A stretch of 64,000 bases of DNA from an uncultured Caldilinea sp. (GTDB taxonomy: Bacteria > Chloroflexota > Anaerolineae > Caldilineales > Caldilineaceae). Position 1 is the stretch's first letter. Every line of letters begins with the position of its first letter. Made by a program: the position numbers and the translations under genes. This document shows, piece by piece, positions 33,314 through 58,500 of the stretch. The notes beneath the pieces were generated by a model that saw only the letters and a list, made by a program, of their open reading frames with translations, did no database searches and was not told the DNA's origin. The DNA lies in contig NZ_CAKZMJ010000026.1 of assembly GCF_937128415.1 (NCBI RefSeq), positions 1 through 64,000 on the forward strand, given 5' to 3'.

Positions 33314-34369
<1,056 letters not shown>

Positions 34370-34419
34370 AGTTGTCTCCTTTTGAGGAAAAAGATTTTGC
34401 TGCGGAGCCAGGCTCCCCG

Positions 34420-35031
34420 TCAGCCATTCGTTGAAGAGGAAGCGCCGGACGCGTCCGACGTCTCGCCGCCTGCATCGACCGACGGCGCAAAATTCGGGTC
34501 ATCGAGCAGGCCGGGCGTCTCGATCGCCTGGCTACGCTTGCTGAAGAGAGCGTTGAGCTCCGCGATCGTCTGGTTGAGCCTATCGAGCGCCGGTCCAATG
34601 TCCGCGCGATCTTTGACGGCCTGCGCCAGCGCTGCAATCTGTTCGTTGATGGCGCCGACCTTCTGCGCCAGCGAGCGGTCGAAGCGCACGAGCGCATCCA
34701 ACTGCTCTTCTTTGATACGCACCGGATCAAAGAAACCGGCGTAGCCGTAGGTGGCAGTCTTGACGCGGTCGGCGAGCGTCTGCAAAGCGACGATGGCTTC
34801 ATTGACGTCCGCCATTTTGGCCAGCCCGCCGCTCTTGAGCAGCGCGCTTTGCGCAGCGGTGAGCGCCGCTTTGCTTTGTTCTAAGGACGCTGCGATAGCG
34901 TCGCGCACCCGTTTGTCTGCATCGCGCCGCAGCTCCTTGTCGATATAGCCCTTGACGCCGGGCAACCCCTTGAGCAGTCTTTCCACCGCCCCCATCTGAC
35001 TCTTGGCGAACTCTACAAAATTTTCGGTCAT
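34420..35031 (-). CDS. Helical protein of unknown function beside the SPFH gene
   Basis: This 203-residue protein is predicted from composition to be almost entirely helical, with heptad-like stretches at about 30-70 and 105-165, and a polar C-terminal 40 residues rich in Asp, Ser and Gly. No domain is recognised. The ATG has GGAGG 5 bases upstream. It stands between the zinc-ribbon membrane protein and SPFH genes, so I infer an accessory role to the SPFH assembly. Confidence 0.65.
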   Translation of the reverse strand: MTENFVEFAKSQMGAVERLLKGLPGVKGYIDKELRRDADKRVRDAIAASLEQSKAALTAAQSALLKSGGLAKMADVNEAIVALQTLADRVKTATYGYAGFFDPVRIKEEQLDALVRFDRSLAQKVGAINEQIAALAQAVKDRADIGPALDRLNQTIAELNALFSKRSQAIETPGLLDDPNFAPSVDAGGETSDASGASSSTNG

Positions 35032-35135
35032 GATCCCCTCCCGAACCCCTTGATTCTTCTATTTGCAAACAAGTTTCGCCGCCGAGACGCAGAGGTCACC
35101 GCGGCTTTACAGGCGTCAAACGCTGCGCACTTAAC

Positions 35136-35168
35136 GCCTCTGCGGTGAGTGCGTTCGCTCGCAGAGGC
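35136..35168. repeat. Perfect 9-bp inverted repeat between co-directional genes
   Basis: GCCTCTGCG (35136-35144) and CGCAGAGGC (35160-35168) pair exactly around a 15-base loop. A third CGCAGAGG at 35088 could form an alternative pairing. The hairpin lies between two genes of the same unit and may tune downstream expression, or be a member of the intergenic repeat family seen at 7706-7806. Confidence 0.6.
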
Positions 35169-35179
35169 ATCCCTGGCCC

Positions 35180-35725
35180 TCAGGCGGTCTGCGCCGCCGC
35201 GCGCTTGGTCAGGAAGACCTGGCTGCCGCAGTAGGGACAGACGATCAGACCTTTGCCGGCGAACTGGAGATCGCCGCCGCAGTTCGGGCACTTGTGGTCG
35301 CCGGCCAGCTTCTGGCTCTCGACGCTGTAGAGGACGCCTTTGTCCCAGTTGATGGCGCCGCTGAAAAGCTGTTTGCCGACCAGGTCCTGGATCATTCTCT
35401 CAATCTCTTCGCGGGGAATCTGCAACTCCGCAATCAATTCTGTGATCGTCACCTGTCCGCGCGTCAACACGGCGTTGAGGATCTGCTTTTCCTTGGCAAC
35501 CTGCGCGTACTCTTTCGCCTCTTGGGCGCCCTTGCGGAAGAGATAAGCGCCGATCCCGAAGAGCGGCGCAATCACGATCAGCGCCAGCAACAGCCCCAGG
35601 ATGGCGCCGCCGCTCGTCGTTTCGTTGGCGGAGAACGCCGTCAGCAGCCATCCGCCAAAGGCCAGCAACAACACCAGGCTGACGATCATTAAGACCAACC
35701 CGACGGTTTTCCCTCCACCAACCAT
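35180..35725 (-). CDS. Membrane protein with winged-helix segment and zinc ribbon
   Basis: This 181-residue protein has two membrane segments (about 7-30 and 41-65) and a charged helix. A winged-helix-like region follows (about 82-120, containing VTITELIAELQIPREEIERM). The C-terminal zinc ribbon has CPNCG and CPYCG, with their Cys pairs 16 residues apart. It resembles cytosolic-domain membrane proteins encoded next to SPFH genes. The ATG is preceded by GGAAGGAA at about 9-10 bases. It begins the run that leads to the CHAT cassette. Confidence 0.75.
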   Translation of the reverse strand: MVGGGKTVGLVLMIVSLVLLLAFGGWLLTAFSANETTSGGAILGLLLALIVIAPLFGIGAYLFRKGAQEAKEYAQVAKEKQILNAVLTRGQVTITELIAELQIPREEIERMIQDLVGKQLFSGAINWDKGVLYSVESQKLAGDHKCPNCGGDLQFAGKGLIVCPYCGSQVFLTKRAAAQTA

Positions 35726-35854
35726 ACGTTCTCGCTTCCTTCCCGATCAGGCTGCTAAAAGGTGGTGCGTATTCCGGATTTCGTGTTGCGTTGTGCACGG
35801 TGCAGACATCAACGCATGTGATAAAAACGCATGCGTTGCACAGCGTGAACTGCG

Positions 35855-36208
35855 CTACAGCATTTTGACGACGACGTGCGCCTTGCTCCAAAGTTCCTCA
35901 AGCCGGTAGTAACGACGCATTTCCTCTGTGAAGAGGTGCACAATCACGTCGCCGTAGTCCAGCACCGACCAGCCGCCACCCTGGCCATCGACGCCGTCGA
36001 CGGTCAACGGCCGCAGGTTCTGCTGCAAGCGCAGCTTCTCCAGAAGGTCGTCTTCGATGGCTTTGGCCTGGCGTTCGTTGTCTACAGTGGCGATGATGAA
36101 GTAGTAGGCGAGGGAAGTCTGCTCATGAACATCCAGCAACACAATGTCGGTCGCCTGTTTTTCCTCGATGATGTCCACGAGCCGGTGGGCAAGTTGCAAG
36201 CTCTCCAG
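35855..36208 (-). CDS. rsfS: Ribosomal silencing factor RsfS, probable CTG start
   Basis: About 117 residues. RsfS binds ribosomal protein uL14 and blocks subunit joining when nutrients are short. Family features are seen: KQATDIVLLDVHEQTSLAYYFIIAT, VDGVDGQGGGWSVLDYGDVIVHLF and a final RRYYRLEELW. An in-frame stop lies upstream and no ATG or GTG is available. GGAGG (36214-36218) is 5 bases before a CTG at 36208. The next option, TTG at 36199, is 14 bases from it. The CTG start adds LES, which matches the usual family N-terminus LESL. Confidence 0.85.
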   Translation of the reverse strand: MESLQLAHRLVDIIEEKQATDIVLLDVHEQTSLAYYFIIATVDNERQAKAIEDDLLEKLRLQQNLRPLTVDGVDGQGGGWSVLDYGDVIVHLFTEEMRRYYRLEELWSKAHVVVKML

Positions 36209-36368
36209 ATGCGCCTCCTGTTAAACTAAAAGTGCTCGTTCAACCTTTCGCCGTTCAGAAGCTCCAGAGCTTTCTGAAGAAAATCGCTTTGGAATCCGCT
36301 TTTCAGTGTAGCACAATCTGATCGAACACTCAAGGGTCAAGCAAAGTTTAAATTCCGCAACCGGGTGA

Positions 36369-36374
36369 TACAAT
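36369..36374 (+). promoter_or_regulatory. -10 element giving a probable leaderless transcript
   Basis: TACAAT (with TG one base upstream, an extended -10) ends 6 bases before the ATG at 36381, and no Shine-Dalgarno sequence is present. The -35 is weak (TTTAAA region near 36347). Confidence 0.45.
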
Positions 36375-36380
36375 TCCCAC

Positions 36381-36884
<504 letters not shown>

Positions 36885-36917
36885 AGGTCGGCTCTGAAGA
36901 ATGGAGATGGAACCGCA

Positions 36918-37895
<978 letters not shown>

Positions 37896-37908
37896 AAATT
37901 TGTTGCGG

Positions 37909-37922
37909 TGCGCAGTCGCACG
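37909..37922. terminator. Short hairpin after the cyclodeaminase-family gene
   Basis: GTGCG-CAGT-CGCAC forms a 5-bp stem with a 4-base loop, then GTTTCTC. The stem is short and the T-run weak, so this is a tentative call. Confidence 0.3.
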
Positions 37923-37934
37923 TTTCTCAAGCTG

Positions 37935-37964
37935 TTGAAAGCCGATCTCAAGCCGTGATATACT
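37935..37964 (+). promoter_or_regulatory. Sigma70-like promoter for the SsnA-like gene
   Basis: TTGAAA (37935-37940), 18 bases and TATACT (37959-37964), with TG one base upstream of the -10. The transcript should start about 55 bases before the ATG at 38025. Confidence 0.6.
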
Positions 37965-38024
37965 TTTCCTGCTGAAAATTTCGCAACTAAAGCAACCCTG
38001 CACGATCGACGTGAACTGCCTGCC

Positions 38025-39362
<1,338 letters not shown>

Positions 39363-39370
39363 TAAAAGTT

Positions 39371-39386
39371 CCTTCAGGCTTGAAGG
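39371..39386. terminator. Hairpin just after the SsnA-like gene
   Basis: CCTTCA-GGCT-TGAAGG is a perfect 6-bp stem with a 4-base loop, 9 bases after the stop. No strong T-run follows, so termination is uncertain. Confidence 0.35.
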
Positions 39387-39390
39387 CTTA

Positions 39391-39420
39391 TTCGACAGAT
39401 CGACCAGAAAATCCTATACT
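39391..39420 (+). promoter_or_regulatory. Promoter for the hybrid histidine kinase
   Basis: TTCGAC (39391-39396), 18 bases and TATACT (39415-39420). The predicted leader is about 70 bases long. Confidence 0.5.
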
Positions 39421-39495
39421 TTTGGGGGTGTTTTGATTTATCTGGATTGACGATTGTTTAATTTGTGATCAAGATCAGAAACACGAATAGCCCAA

Positions 39496-40749
<1,254 letters not shown>

Positions 40750-40781
40750 TCCATACGACAGCGCGGAATGGAGAAGCTTGT

Positions 40782-42580
<1,799 letters not shown>

Positions 42581-42589
42581 CACAGAACC

Positions 42590-43087
42590 ATGCGCATCTC
42601 ATTCGCCCCGATCACGGAAGAGGAAGCGCGCGCCGTCTTGCGCTGGCGCTACGCCGATCTGCCGCCTTTCGACGAACCCGACGCAGAAGAATTTGAAAAC
42701 GACGTCGCCGCCTTGCTGCGGCCGGATTTTCATTACTACGCCGCCCACGATGAAGCCGGACGCTTGATCGGCTTTTGCTGCTTCGGCGAAGACGCGCAGG
42801 TGCCCGGCGGAGATTATTCGCTGCCGGCGCTGGATGTCGGCCTGGGTCTGCATCCGGCCCTCACCGGCCGCGGCCTTGGCCGCACATTTCTGGAGCAGAT
42901 TTTGGCGTTCGGCGCCGCTGTCTTCCAGCCCCGATTTTTCCGCGTCACCGTCGCCGAGGTCAATCGGCGTTCCCTTCGTCTATTTCAGGGCGCAGGTTTT
43001 TACTTTCTGCATAGCTTTGTCAGCGGAGAAATCCGCAACCATCGCTTTTATGTCCTGCTTCGCGCCGCCGAGGCAGAGTCTGAGTAG
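42590..43087 (+). CDS. GNAT-family N-acetyltransferase
   Basis: This 165-residue protein has the GNAT acetyl-CoA loop region LHPALTGRGLGRTFLEQIL (about 86-104) and the later VAEVNRRSLRLFQGAGF. The acceptor is unknown. It starts 9 bases after the PLP enzyme gene with no clear ribosome-binding site and probably belongs to the same transcript. Confidence 0.85.
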   Translation: MRISFAPITEEEARAVLRWRYADLPPFDEPDAEEFENDVAALLRPDFHYYAAHDEAGRLIGFCCFGEDAQVPGGDYSLPALDVGLGLHPALTGRGLGRTFLEQILAFGAAVFQPRFFRVTVAEVNRRSLRLFQGAGFYFLHSFVSGEIRNHRFYVLLRAAEAESE

Positions 43088-43163
43088 CGTAGCTGCGCAA
43101 CCATTCCAACACCCGCCGCAACGTCCATCACCACAAGGAGCGTCCTGGACATCCTCGCTTTTT

Positions 43164-43192
43164 TTGGTGTGCGTCGGCCATAAGAGTATACT
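43164..43192 (+). promoter_or_regulatory. Promoter of the tricorn gene
   Basis: TTGGTG (43164-43169), 17 bases and TATACT (43187-43192). The predicted leader is about 130 bases and contains two small hairpins, listed next. Confidence 0.5.
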
Positions 43193-43205
43193 GATCTGGG
43201 ATGAT

Positions 43206-43265
43206 GAGGGGCGCTGGGCTTTTCCTGCGCCTCTTTAGTTTCTCGGGATATGTGCAAAGGCTGCA
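43206..43265 (+). promoter_or_regulatory. Two leader hairpins before the tricorn gene
   Basis: GAGGGGCGC (43206-43214) pairs with GCGCCTC (43227-43233) with one bulge. Further on, GTGCA-AAGGC-TGCAC forms a 5-bp hairpin near 43251-43265. No known riboswitch core is recognised. Confidence 0.3.
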
Positions 43266-43330
43266 CAAGATGGGCTGAGACCTCGAAATTGCAAGAGGGT
43301 AGGGTCAGGAGAACGCAAAGAAGCAGACCT

Positions 43331-47044
<3,714 letters not shown>

Positions 47045-47079
47045 CCGCTCCTCCTCTCGAAATTTCTCAGAATTTGCGT

Positions 47080-47126
47080 CAGAGAGACGCTGAAGGCGGC
47101 CTGCGCTGCTCTCCGGCGTCTCTCTG
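47080..47126. terminator. Perfect 11-bp inverted repeat after tricorn
   Basis: CAGAGAGACGC (47080-47090) pairs exactly with GCGTCTCTCTG (47116-47126) around a 25-base loop, then GCTTTGG. It is a plausible terminator, but the T-run is short. Confidence 0.5.
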
Positions 47127-47169
47127 GCTTTGGTCTGCAAAGCGCCGACTTCCAGCCTTTGAAGGCGAC

Positions 47170-47199
47170 TTGTCGATTTCCGGCGTCATCGGCTATAAT
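47170..47199 (+). promoter_or_regulatory. Promoter of the malE operon
   Basis: TTGTCG (47170-47175), 18 bases and a consensus TATAAT (47194-47199). The predicted start is near 47206, giving a leader of about 210 bases. Confidence 0.6.
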
Positions 47200-47284
47200 G
47201 GTTGGCGATCGTTTTGATGGGCGTTACGGAAAAAGTTCTCCACGAACCTCTATGCTCAGCCTACGCCGCTCATCTGTCTACATC

Positions 47285-47335
47285 TCCGGAGTACAGCATA
47301 TCTCGCTGCCTATAGCCATGTATGCTATCTCCGGA
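47285..47335. promoter_or_regulatory. Inverted repeat in the malE leader, possible operator or RNA hairpin
   Basis: TCCGGAGTACAGCATA (47285-47300) is mirrored by TATGCTATCTCCGGA (47321-47335), with one small gap. The arms share CCGGAG and AGCATA. It lies between the promoter and malE start and could bind a LacI-type regulator, but no regulator gene is in the window. Confidence 0.4.
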
Positions 47336-47418
47336 TTTCTTGATCTGAAGAGATTCGGAGTTTGCAGAAATCTCTCGTTTCTCGTTGTAAGCAACAACAA
47401 AATCAAAAGGAGAGTTGT

Positions 47419-48740
47419 ATGCGCAACAAAGGAATCTTGTTGTCTCTGCTCGTCGTCGTTGCCTTGATGTTGACGGCGTGCCCTGGACAGCCGGCGCCGA
47501 CGCCTGCGCCGCCGGCTCCTGCTCAGGAAGCGACGCCCACCGAAGCCCCGGCTGCAGAGGCGGCGCCCGCAGAGGCAACCCCCACCGAAGCCCCGGCTGA
47601 AGAGGCGGCGCCCGCCGCTGAGGTTTCGCTGACGATCTGGGCCGACGACACGCGCGCCAAAGTGTTGGAGGAGCTTGGCAAGAAGTTTGAAGCGGAGTAC
47701 GGCATCCCTGTCGTGGTCACCGAAAAAGGGTTCGGCAACATTCGCGACGACTTGAAGGTGGCTGGTCCGGCCGGCGAAGGCCCGGACATCATCATCGGCG
47801 CGCACGACTGGTTGGGCGAGCTGGTGGAGAACGGTCTCCTGGCGGAGATTGAGCTGGGCGCCGCCGCCGATCAGTTCCTGCCGGCGGCTGTGCAGGCGTT
47901 TATCTATGACGGCAAACTGTACGGCATGCCCTACGCAACCGAGAACGTCGCCTTTGTCTATAACCCGGACATTGTCGAGCAGGTCCCGGCCACCTGGAGC
48001 GAAGTGACCGAGCTGGCGGCCGAACTCGAGGGCGCCGGCGTCGTCAAACAGGCGTACATTCGCCAGGAAGGCGATCCCTATCACTTCTTCCCGATCCAGA
48101 CGGCGTTCGGCGGCTATGTCTTTGGCCTGACTGAACAGGGGTATGACCCGAACGACGTCGGCATCGACAGCCCAGGCTCGATTGCTGCGGCCGTTTGGCT
48201 CGACAATATGTACAAGGCCGGGCATCTGAAGGCGGGTTCGGCCGTCGACTACGACATCATGCACGCCGCTTTTGAGAACGGCGACGCCGCCATGATCATC
48301 ACCGGCCCGTGGGCGCTGCCGCGCATCCGAGAGTCGGGCGTTCCGTACGTCGTCACCACCATCCCCGGCGAGGTGCAGCCCGCCCAGCCCTTCCTCGGCG
48401 TCCAGGGCTTCATGATCAACGCCTTCAGCAAGAACCCGCTCCTGGCGCAAACCTTCCTCCAGGAGTTTGTCGCCACCGAGGAGGCGATGCAGGAAATCTT
48501 CGACGCCGACCCGCGGCCTTCCGCCTTCGTGCCGGTGCGCGAAAAGATCACCGATCCGGACATTGCCGCCTTCGCCGCGGCGGGCGAGAACGGCCTGCCG
48601 ATGCCGGCCATCCCAGAGATGTCGGTCGTCTGGTCGGCCTGGGGCGACGCCATCGTGCTGATCAGCCAGCAGCGCGAAGCGCCGGATGTCGCGTTCAAGA
48701 ACGCGGCTGAGCAGATTCGAGCGGCAATCGCAGGCAGCAG

Positions 48741-48744
<4 letters not shown>
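47419..48744 (+). CDS. malE: Maltodextrin ABC transporter, substrate-binding lipoprotein
   Basis: This 441-residue lipoprotein has signal peptide residues 1-21 with lipobox LTAC. A linker rich in Ala, Pro and Glu follows (about 23-70). Within it a 45-bp unit is duplicated (47527-47571 and 47572-47616), giving the 15-residue repeat EATPTEAPA(A/E)EAAPA. The mature domain begins SLTIWADD and has GPDIIIGAHDWLGEL, GMPYATENVAFVYN and ITGPWALP, typical of MalE. It captures maltose or maltodextrin for MalFG. AAAGGAGA lies 6 bases before the ATG, and the stop overlaps malF by 4 bases. Confidence 0.93.
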
Positions 48745-51216
<2,472 letters not shown>

Positions 51217-51242
51217 CGCAGCGTCCTGGGCGCGCTTCGCCC

Positions 51243-53051
<1,809 letters not shown>

Positions 53052-53070
53052 TGGAGACAAGAGGGGCGCC

Positions 53071-53838
<768 letters not shown>

Positions 53839-53861
53839 GCGCGGCGCCTGCGGCGAGCGAA

Positions 53862-54839
<978 letters not shown>

Positions 54840-54917
54840 AGCGTTTCCTTTTTCGTTTTGTTTCAATCAAGCATTTTCCATTGGGCTGGCGGAGCGGTCA
54901 TTTTTCAATGATTGTAC

Positions 54918-54923
54918 ATTCTA
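54918..54923 (-). promoter_or_regulatory. Extended -10 element for galE
   Basis: On the minus strand TGCTAGAAT gives an extended -10 (TAGAAT, 54923-54918), followed by TACAAT-like bases. The -35 is poor. The leader would be about 75 bases. Confidence 0.4.
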
Positions 54924-54953
54924 GCAGATTGGAAGCGATTTAACATAGGGGAC

Positions 54954-55134
54954 GCAGTGGGGTTGAAGCGTTCTCGTGGAATAGGACTGTTCAGGAAGCT
55001 CTGTGAAATTGAAGAAATGATGCTGGCAACTCGTAGCTTCTTTCGTGAGAGCCAAGAATCGTAGCTGCAGGCTGCGCTTTGTCGATTTTCCCACGGCTTT
55101 CGGGCCCGCCGAGAACCTGCGGCTGCGAGCCGCA
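54954..55134. repeat. 181-bp direct repeat, left copy
   Basis: The sequence at 54954-55134 matches 61146-61326 at about 175 of 181 positions, same orientation and no gaps. It ends with the hairpin CTGCGGCT-GCG-AGCCGCAG. It has no convincing gene. It directly precedes the decayed IS630-type transposase and marks the left edge of the island. Confidence 0.92.
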
Positions 55135-55167
55135 GCTACGACAATCATTGCAATGAGGTCACCTGCC

Positions 55168-55460
55168 ATGAATGGCGAGACAACCGTGCTTTTTCTGCAA
55201 AAGCTCTTGCTCACCTATCCGCAACCACTGCTCTTGCTCCTGTAAGATCGCGCTCCTGGCGGCCAATCCCAGACTCCAACTGATGTACTTCCCTCCCGCC
55301 CCGCCTGAGCTTAATCCCCAAGAGCATGTCTGGAAAGCGGCCCGCACCACCATCAGCCACAACCATCACTTTGCTTGTCTGGAATTCTTGTCCGACCAAT
55401 TCTTGTCCTATCTCTCCAAGACTCGTTTTCCCTCTCCCTTGCTCGACATCTGTAGGTACA
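55168..55460 (+). pseudogene. IS630-type transposase C-terminal remnant (frameshifted)
   Basis: MNGETTVLFLQKLLLTYP runs from 55168 in one frame and stops at 55243. The next part, in another frame, reads LLAANPRLQLMYFPPAPPEL, then NPQEHVWKAARTTI. PELNPxEHxW is the last catalytic block of IS630-family DDE transposases. At least one frameshift and loss of the N-terminal two thirds make it inactive. It lies between the left repeat and the helicase stop at 55527. Confidence 0.8.
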
Positions 55461-55526
55461 ATCACGTTTGTCCAATGTTTACGATGTGTCTATTCATCTC
55501 TTCTTCAGGCTGCCCCGATCCTCAGG

Positions 55527-58500
55527 TTAAGCACGGTGAAGCTCGTAACGATACCTCTCGTCGTTCAGGGTGAATTCTATCCACTCGCCCTTTCGGAGGC
55601 GTCCCTTCAAACGCCACTCTTTGAGAACAAAACTCATGGTCCCATCGGTCTCCCGCCGCTGGTGCGGATTTGGCGCGCCGAATGAGCTCATTTTACCAGT
55701 AGCCACATCAATTGTGAGGTCCGAACCTGTAGGAATGTTTGTAATGCGACAATAGGGATCTCTCCAAGCCACGCTGAAATCGCTGGGAATTTCAGGTGGC
55801 AGTGGTGTACCAGGGTCTGGGTACTCTGGTAGTCTGCTTATTTCGCTCAGAGCGATTCCCCACTCGTCGGCCCTCTTGTTGAGCTCGTCCGTACGCAGGC
55901 TTATGAGCCTTGCACTATCGGCTTCGTGCGGTTCTGATTTCTGGAGACGTTCGATTTGACGCGTCTTAACCTTTAGCCAACGCTCGCGCACAAAGCGGCG
56001 CTCCGTGCGGCTGCGCGAGTTCTGTTCCATTCTCTCGTACAGCGGCAAGAGATCCTTGTCTAGCAACACTCGCTCTAATGCAGCGGCCAAGGTTGGTAGA
56101 CTTAAATATTGACGCCACCTCTCGTCAGTTTCGCTCACGAAGTGCGACAAATACTCGGTAATATCCTCCCTTTCTTTTCGAGTAAACGCAGTCAGGGCAT
56201 CAGAACGAGCTAGCTCCTCGATTAATCCCATCTGCAGCTCAGTCAATTTACTAGACGAAAGCCGTAATGGCGTCCAGGGTGAACGCGCCTCGATGATCTT
56301 GGCGCCTACGTTGCCGCCAGCGGATACGAGCCTAATCGCAAGTTCCCACCTTCGACCTCGAGCTAGGTCCACAAGCAGCTGTCGTGCATACTCATAACCC
56401 TCTTTCTCCGGCCATCGCTCGGTTATCCTCTCTACCAACTTTCGAGCCTCGTTATAGTTTTCCACCTCAACTAGTGCCCGGTAGACTTCGTCTACTAGCG
56501 TGCGACTCGTTGGGAAAATATCCTGCGGCCTGTCCGAAATCGCATTGCGCAGCAGTTCGATGGCCTTTCCCAGCTCCTTTGTTTTCAGGTACATTTCAAT
56601 GGCGTGTTTCCAATAGCCTAGACGGCGGTAAGCGTCGGCAACTAATTTGCCGATGTCAGGAGGGACATCGCCCGATCTTCTGCTTTGAAATTCTTCCACT
56701 ACTGTTTGCATATCTCCTGCCCGATGCCACCACTTCAGGTTCTCCGGATAAGTCGCTATTTGCGCTTTCGCCCGTGCGTATTCCCGATGGGCTGGAGGCG
56801 CACCAGATAGCTTTTCCCAGGCAGCAACAGCTTCGCGGTAGCGCTCGCTCGCATAGTAAATGTGGGCGACGGTTTCAAGATCGAGGTCATTGTGAAGGTG
56901 ACGTAGGTGGTCTAGAACCTCGGCTGCCAGAGACGCAATGTTCGACATGCGCTCTCGGTTCCAATCGCGGCTCGCCACCTTCAAAGCAGCTCGCATCGCC
57001 TCCAAGAACTGTGCTTCCGAGTAGGAAACGTTGTCTCCTTTCTTCAAGCTGTCCAGATAATACTCCAGAAAAGCGGTCGCGTCATTGGCAGACTTGGGTG
57101 ATTGCATGAATTTAGCTGTAACACGGTAGCGTGGATTTAATCGCTCGTAGCTTTTGGCCAGGCTCAGAAGGTCATCATAATGCTTTCCTGCCCAAAAGCA
57201 CCGCTCAGCATCTTGCCACTGCCCCAACTCACAGTAGGCTTGTCCCGCTTCCCTGTACAGGCCTTCGATTTCCAAAGCTTCCGCCTCACAGACTTTCGCC
57301 AAGTCATCACGTCCGGCGCGGCGATATTGGGCCTTTGCCTGTCGCAACAACCTAGCATTACCTTCTGCCTTGCCGCTGTTTCGGAGCGTCTCCGCAACGG
57401 TCAACGGGTCTTGCTTTTCCCATGCTAGAAGCAGAAAATTTCCTGGCTGGATTGGAGACACGCGGTCTTTCCACTCTTCGGGCCTCGATGCTTGCTTGAC
57501 CCATTGGCCTACCTCCCCCTGCTTTAACGCAGACTTCCATAGGCGTTCTTCACCCGACACCGTGTCAATCAACACTAAGTTGCGCTTTGCCCGTGTCACG
57601 GCCACATAGAGCTTGTTGAGGAAGTAATGATGGGTCAAATCGTCGTCCGACCTTTTATCTATCAAACCCTCTGGACAATACTCGCCAAACTTGTAAACTA
57701 CCACGGTCCCGAACTCCATGCCTTTTGCTTCCATAGGGCTCAGCACGGTCAACGTTTCAATGTGTTGTTTAAGAGACCGTAGCAAACTGTCGTTCTCTAT
57801 GAACTCCTCCTCCTGGCCCTGCTCGCAAGGCACTATGATCACCGGGTTCTTTTCAATTATGTCGTGAATTTGCGATTCAGAAAGCGTTTTCCCGAGGGTA
57901 AAAAGCATCGGTGCGCTTTCGCTCTCGTCGTCGTCGAACCAGCCCTGCTGGGGCGTTACATCGGCACCCACGCACAGGTGGCGCCACAGCAAGACCAAAT
58001 TGCTAAAGCCCACGATGTTAGGTTGAGAGCGATAGTTATAGGTTAACGGCTGATAGTCGAAACCTATGGTTTTTCTTCCGTATGGGTCTAGCCCCAGGAC
58101 AACTTCACTGTAGAAGGAGGCCTTTACAGATTCCCAACGAAAGCCCGTTGGATTAATTGTCTGGAAGGGATCGCCAGCCAAGACAAACGGTAATCTGATG
58201 TACCGTTCCCGACCCAGGTCATACCGATGATAGAGCAATAGGCGAACGAGAAAGTTGAGCTCTAGCCGCGTAAAATCTTGGGCTTCATCGCAAAAGATCA
58301 CCGCAAAATCGGGCGAAAGCGCACTCTGGCTAAGCAAGTTAGAAGCAATCTTTACCTCATCCCAGAGACGTTGTTCCTCCATCAACGGTTGAAGCCAGCT
58401 TCTCCATACTTCTTCATAGACCGTCTTGAACTCCTCCAAGGTAACGCTCTGTTCCTTCTTTGGGACTTCAGCGTAATCATCAGGCTCCATGTCATGGTCG

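Larger units (their letters stand above)
47045..47418 (+). other. 374-base intergenic region before malE
   Basis: It holds a long inverted repeat after tricorn, a promoter and a second inverted repeat in the malE leader, each listed separately. No gene is recognised. Confidence 0.6.

Noticed and set aside
43260..43320. GGGCTGAGACC stretch resembling part of a TPP riboswitch
   Set aside because: The rest of the thi-box is missing and the downstream gene is a protease.
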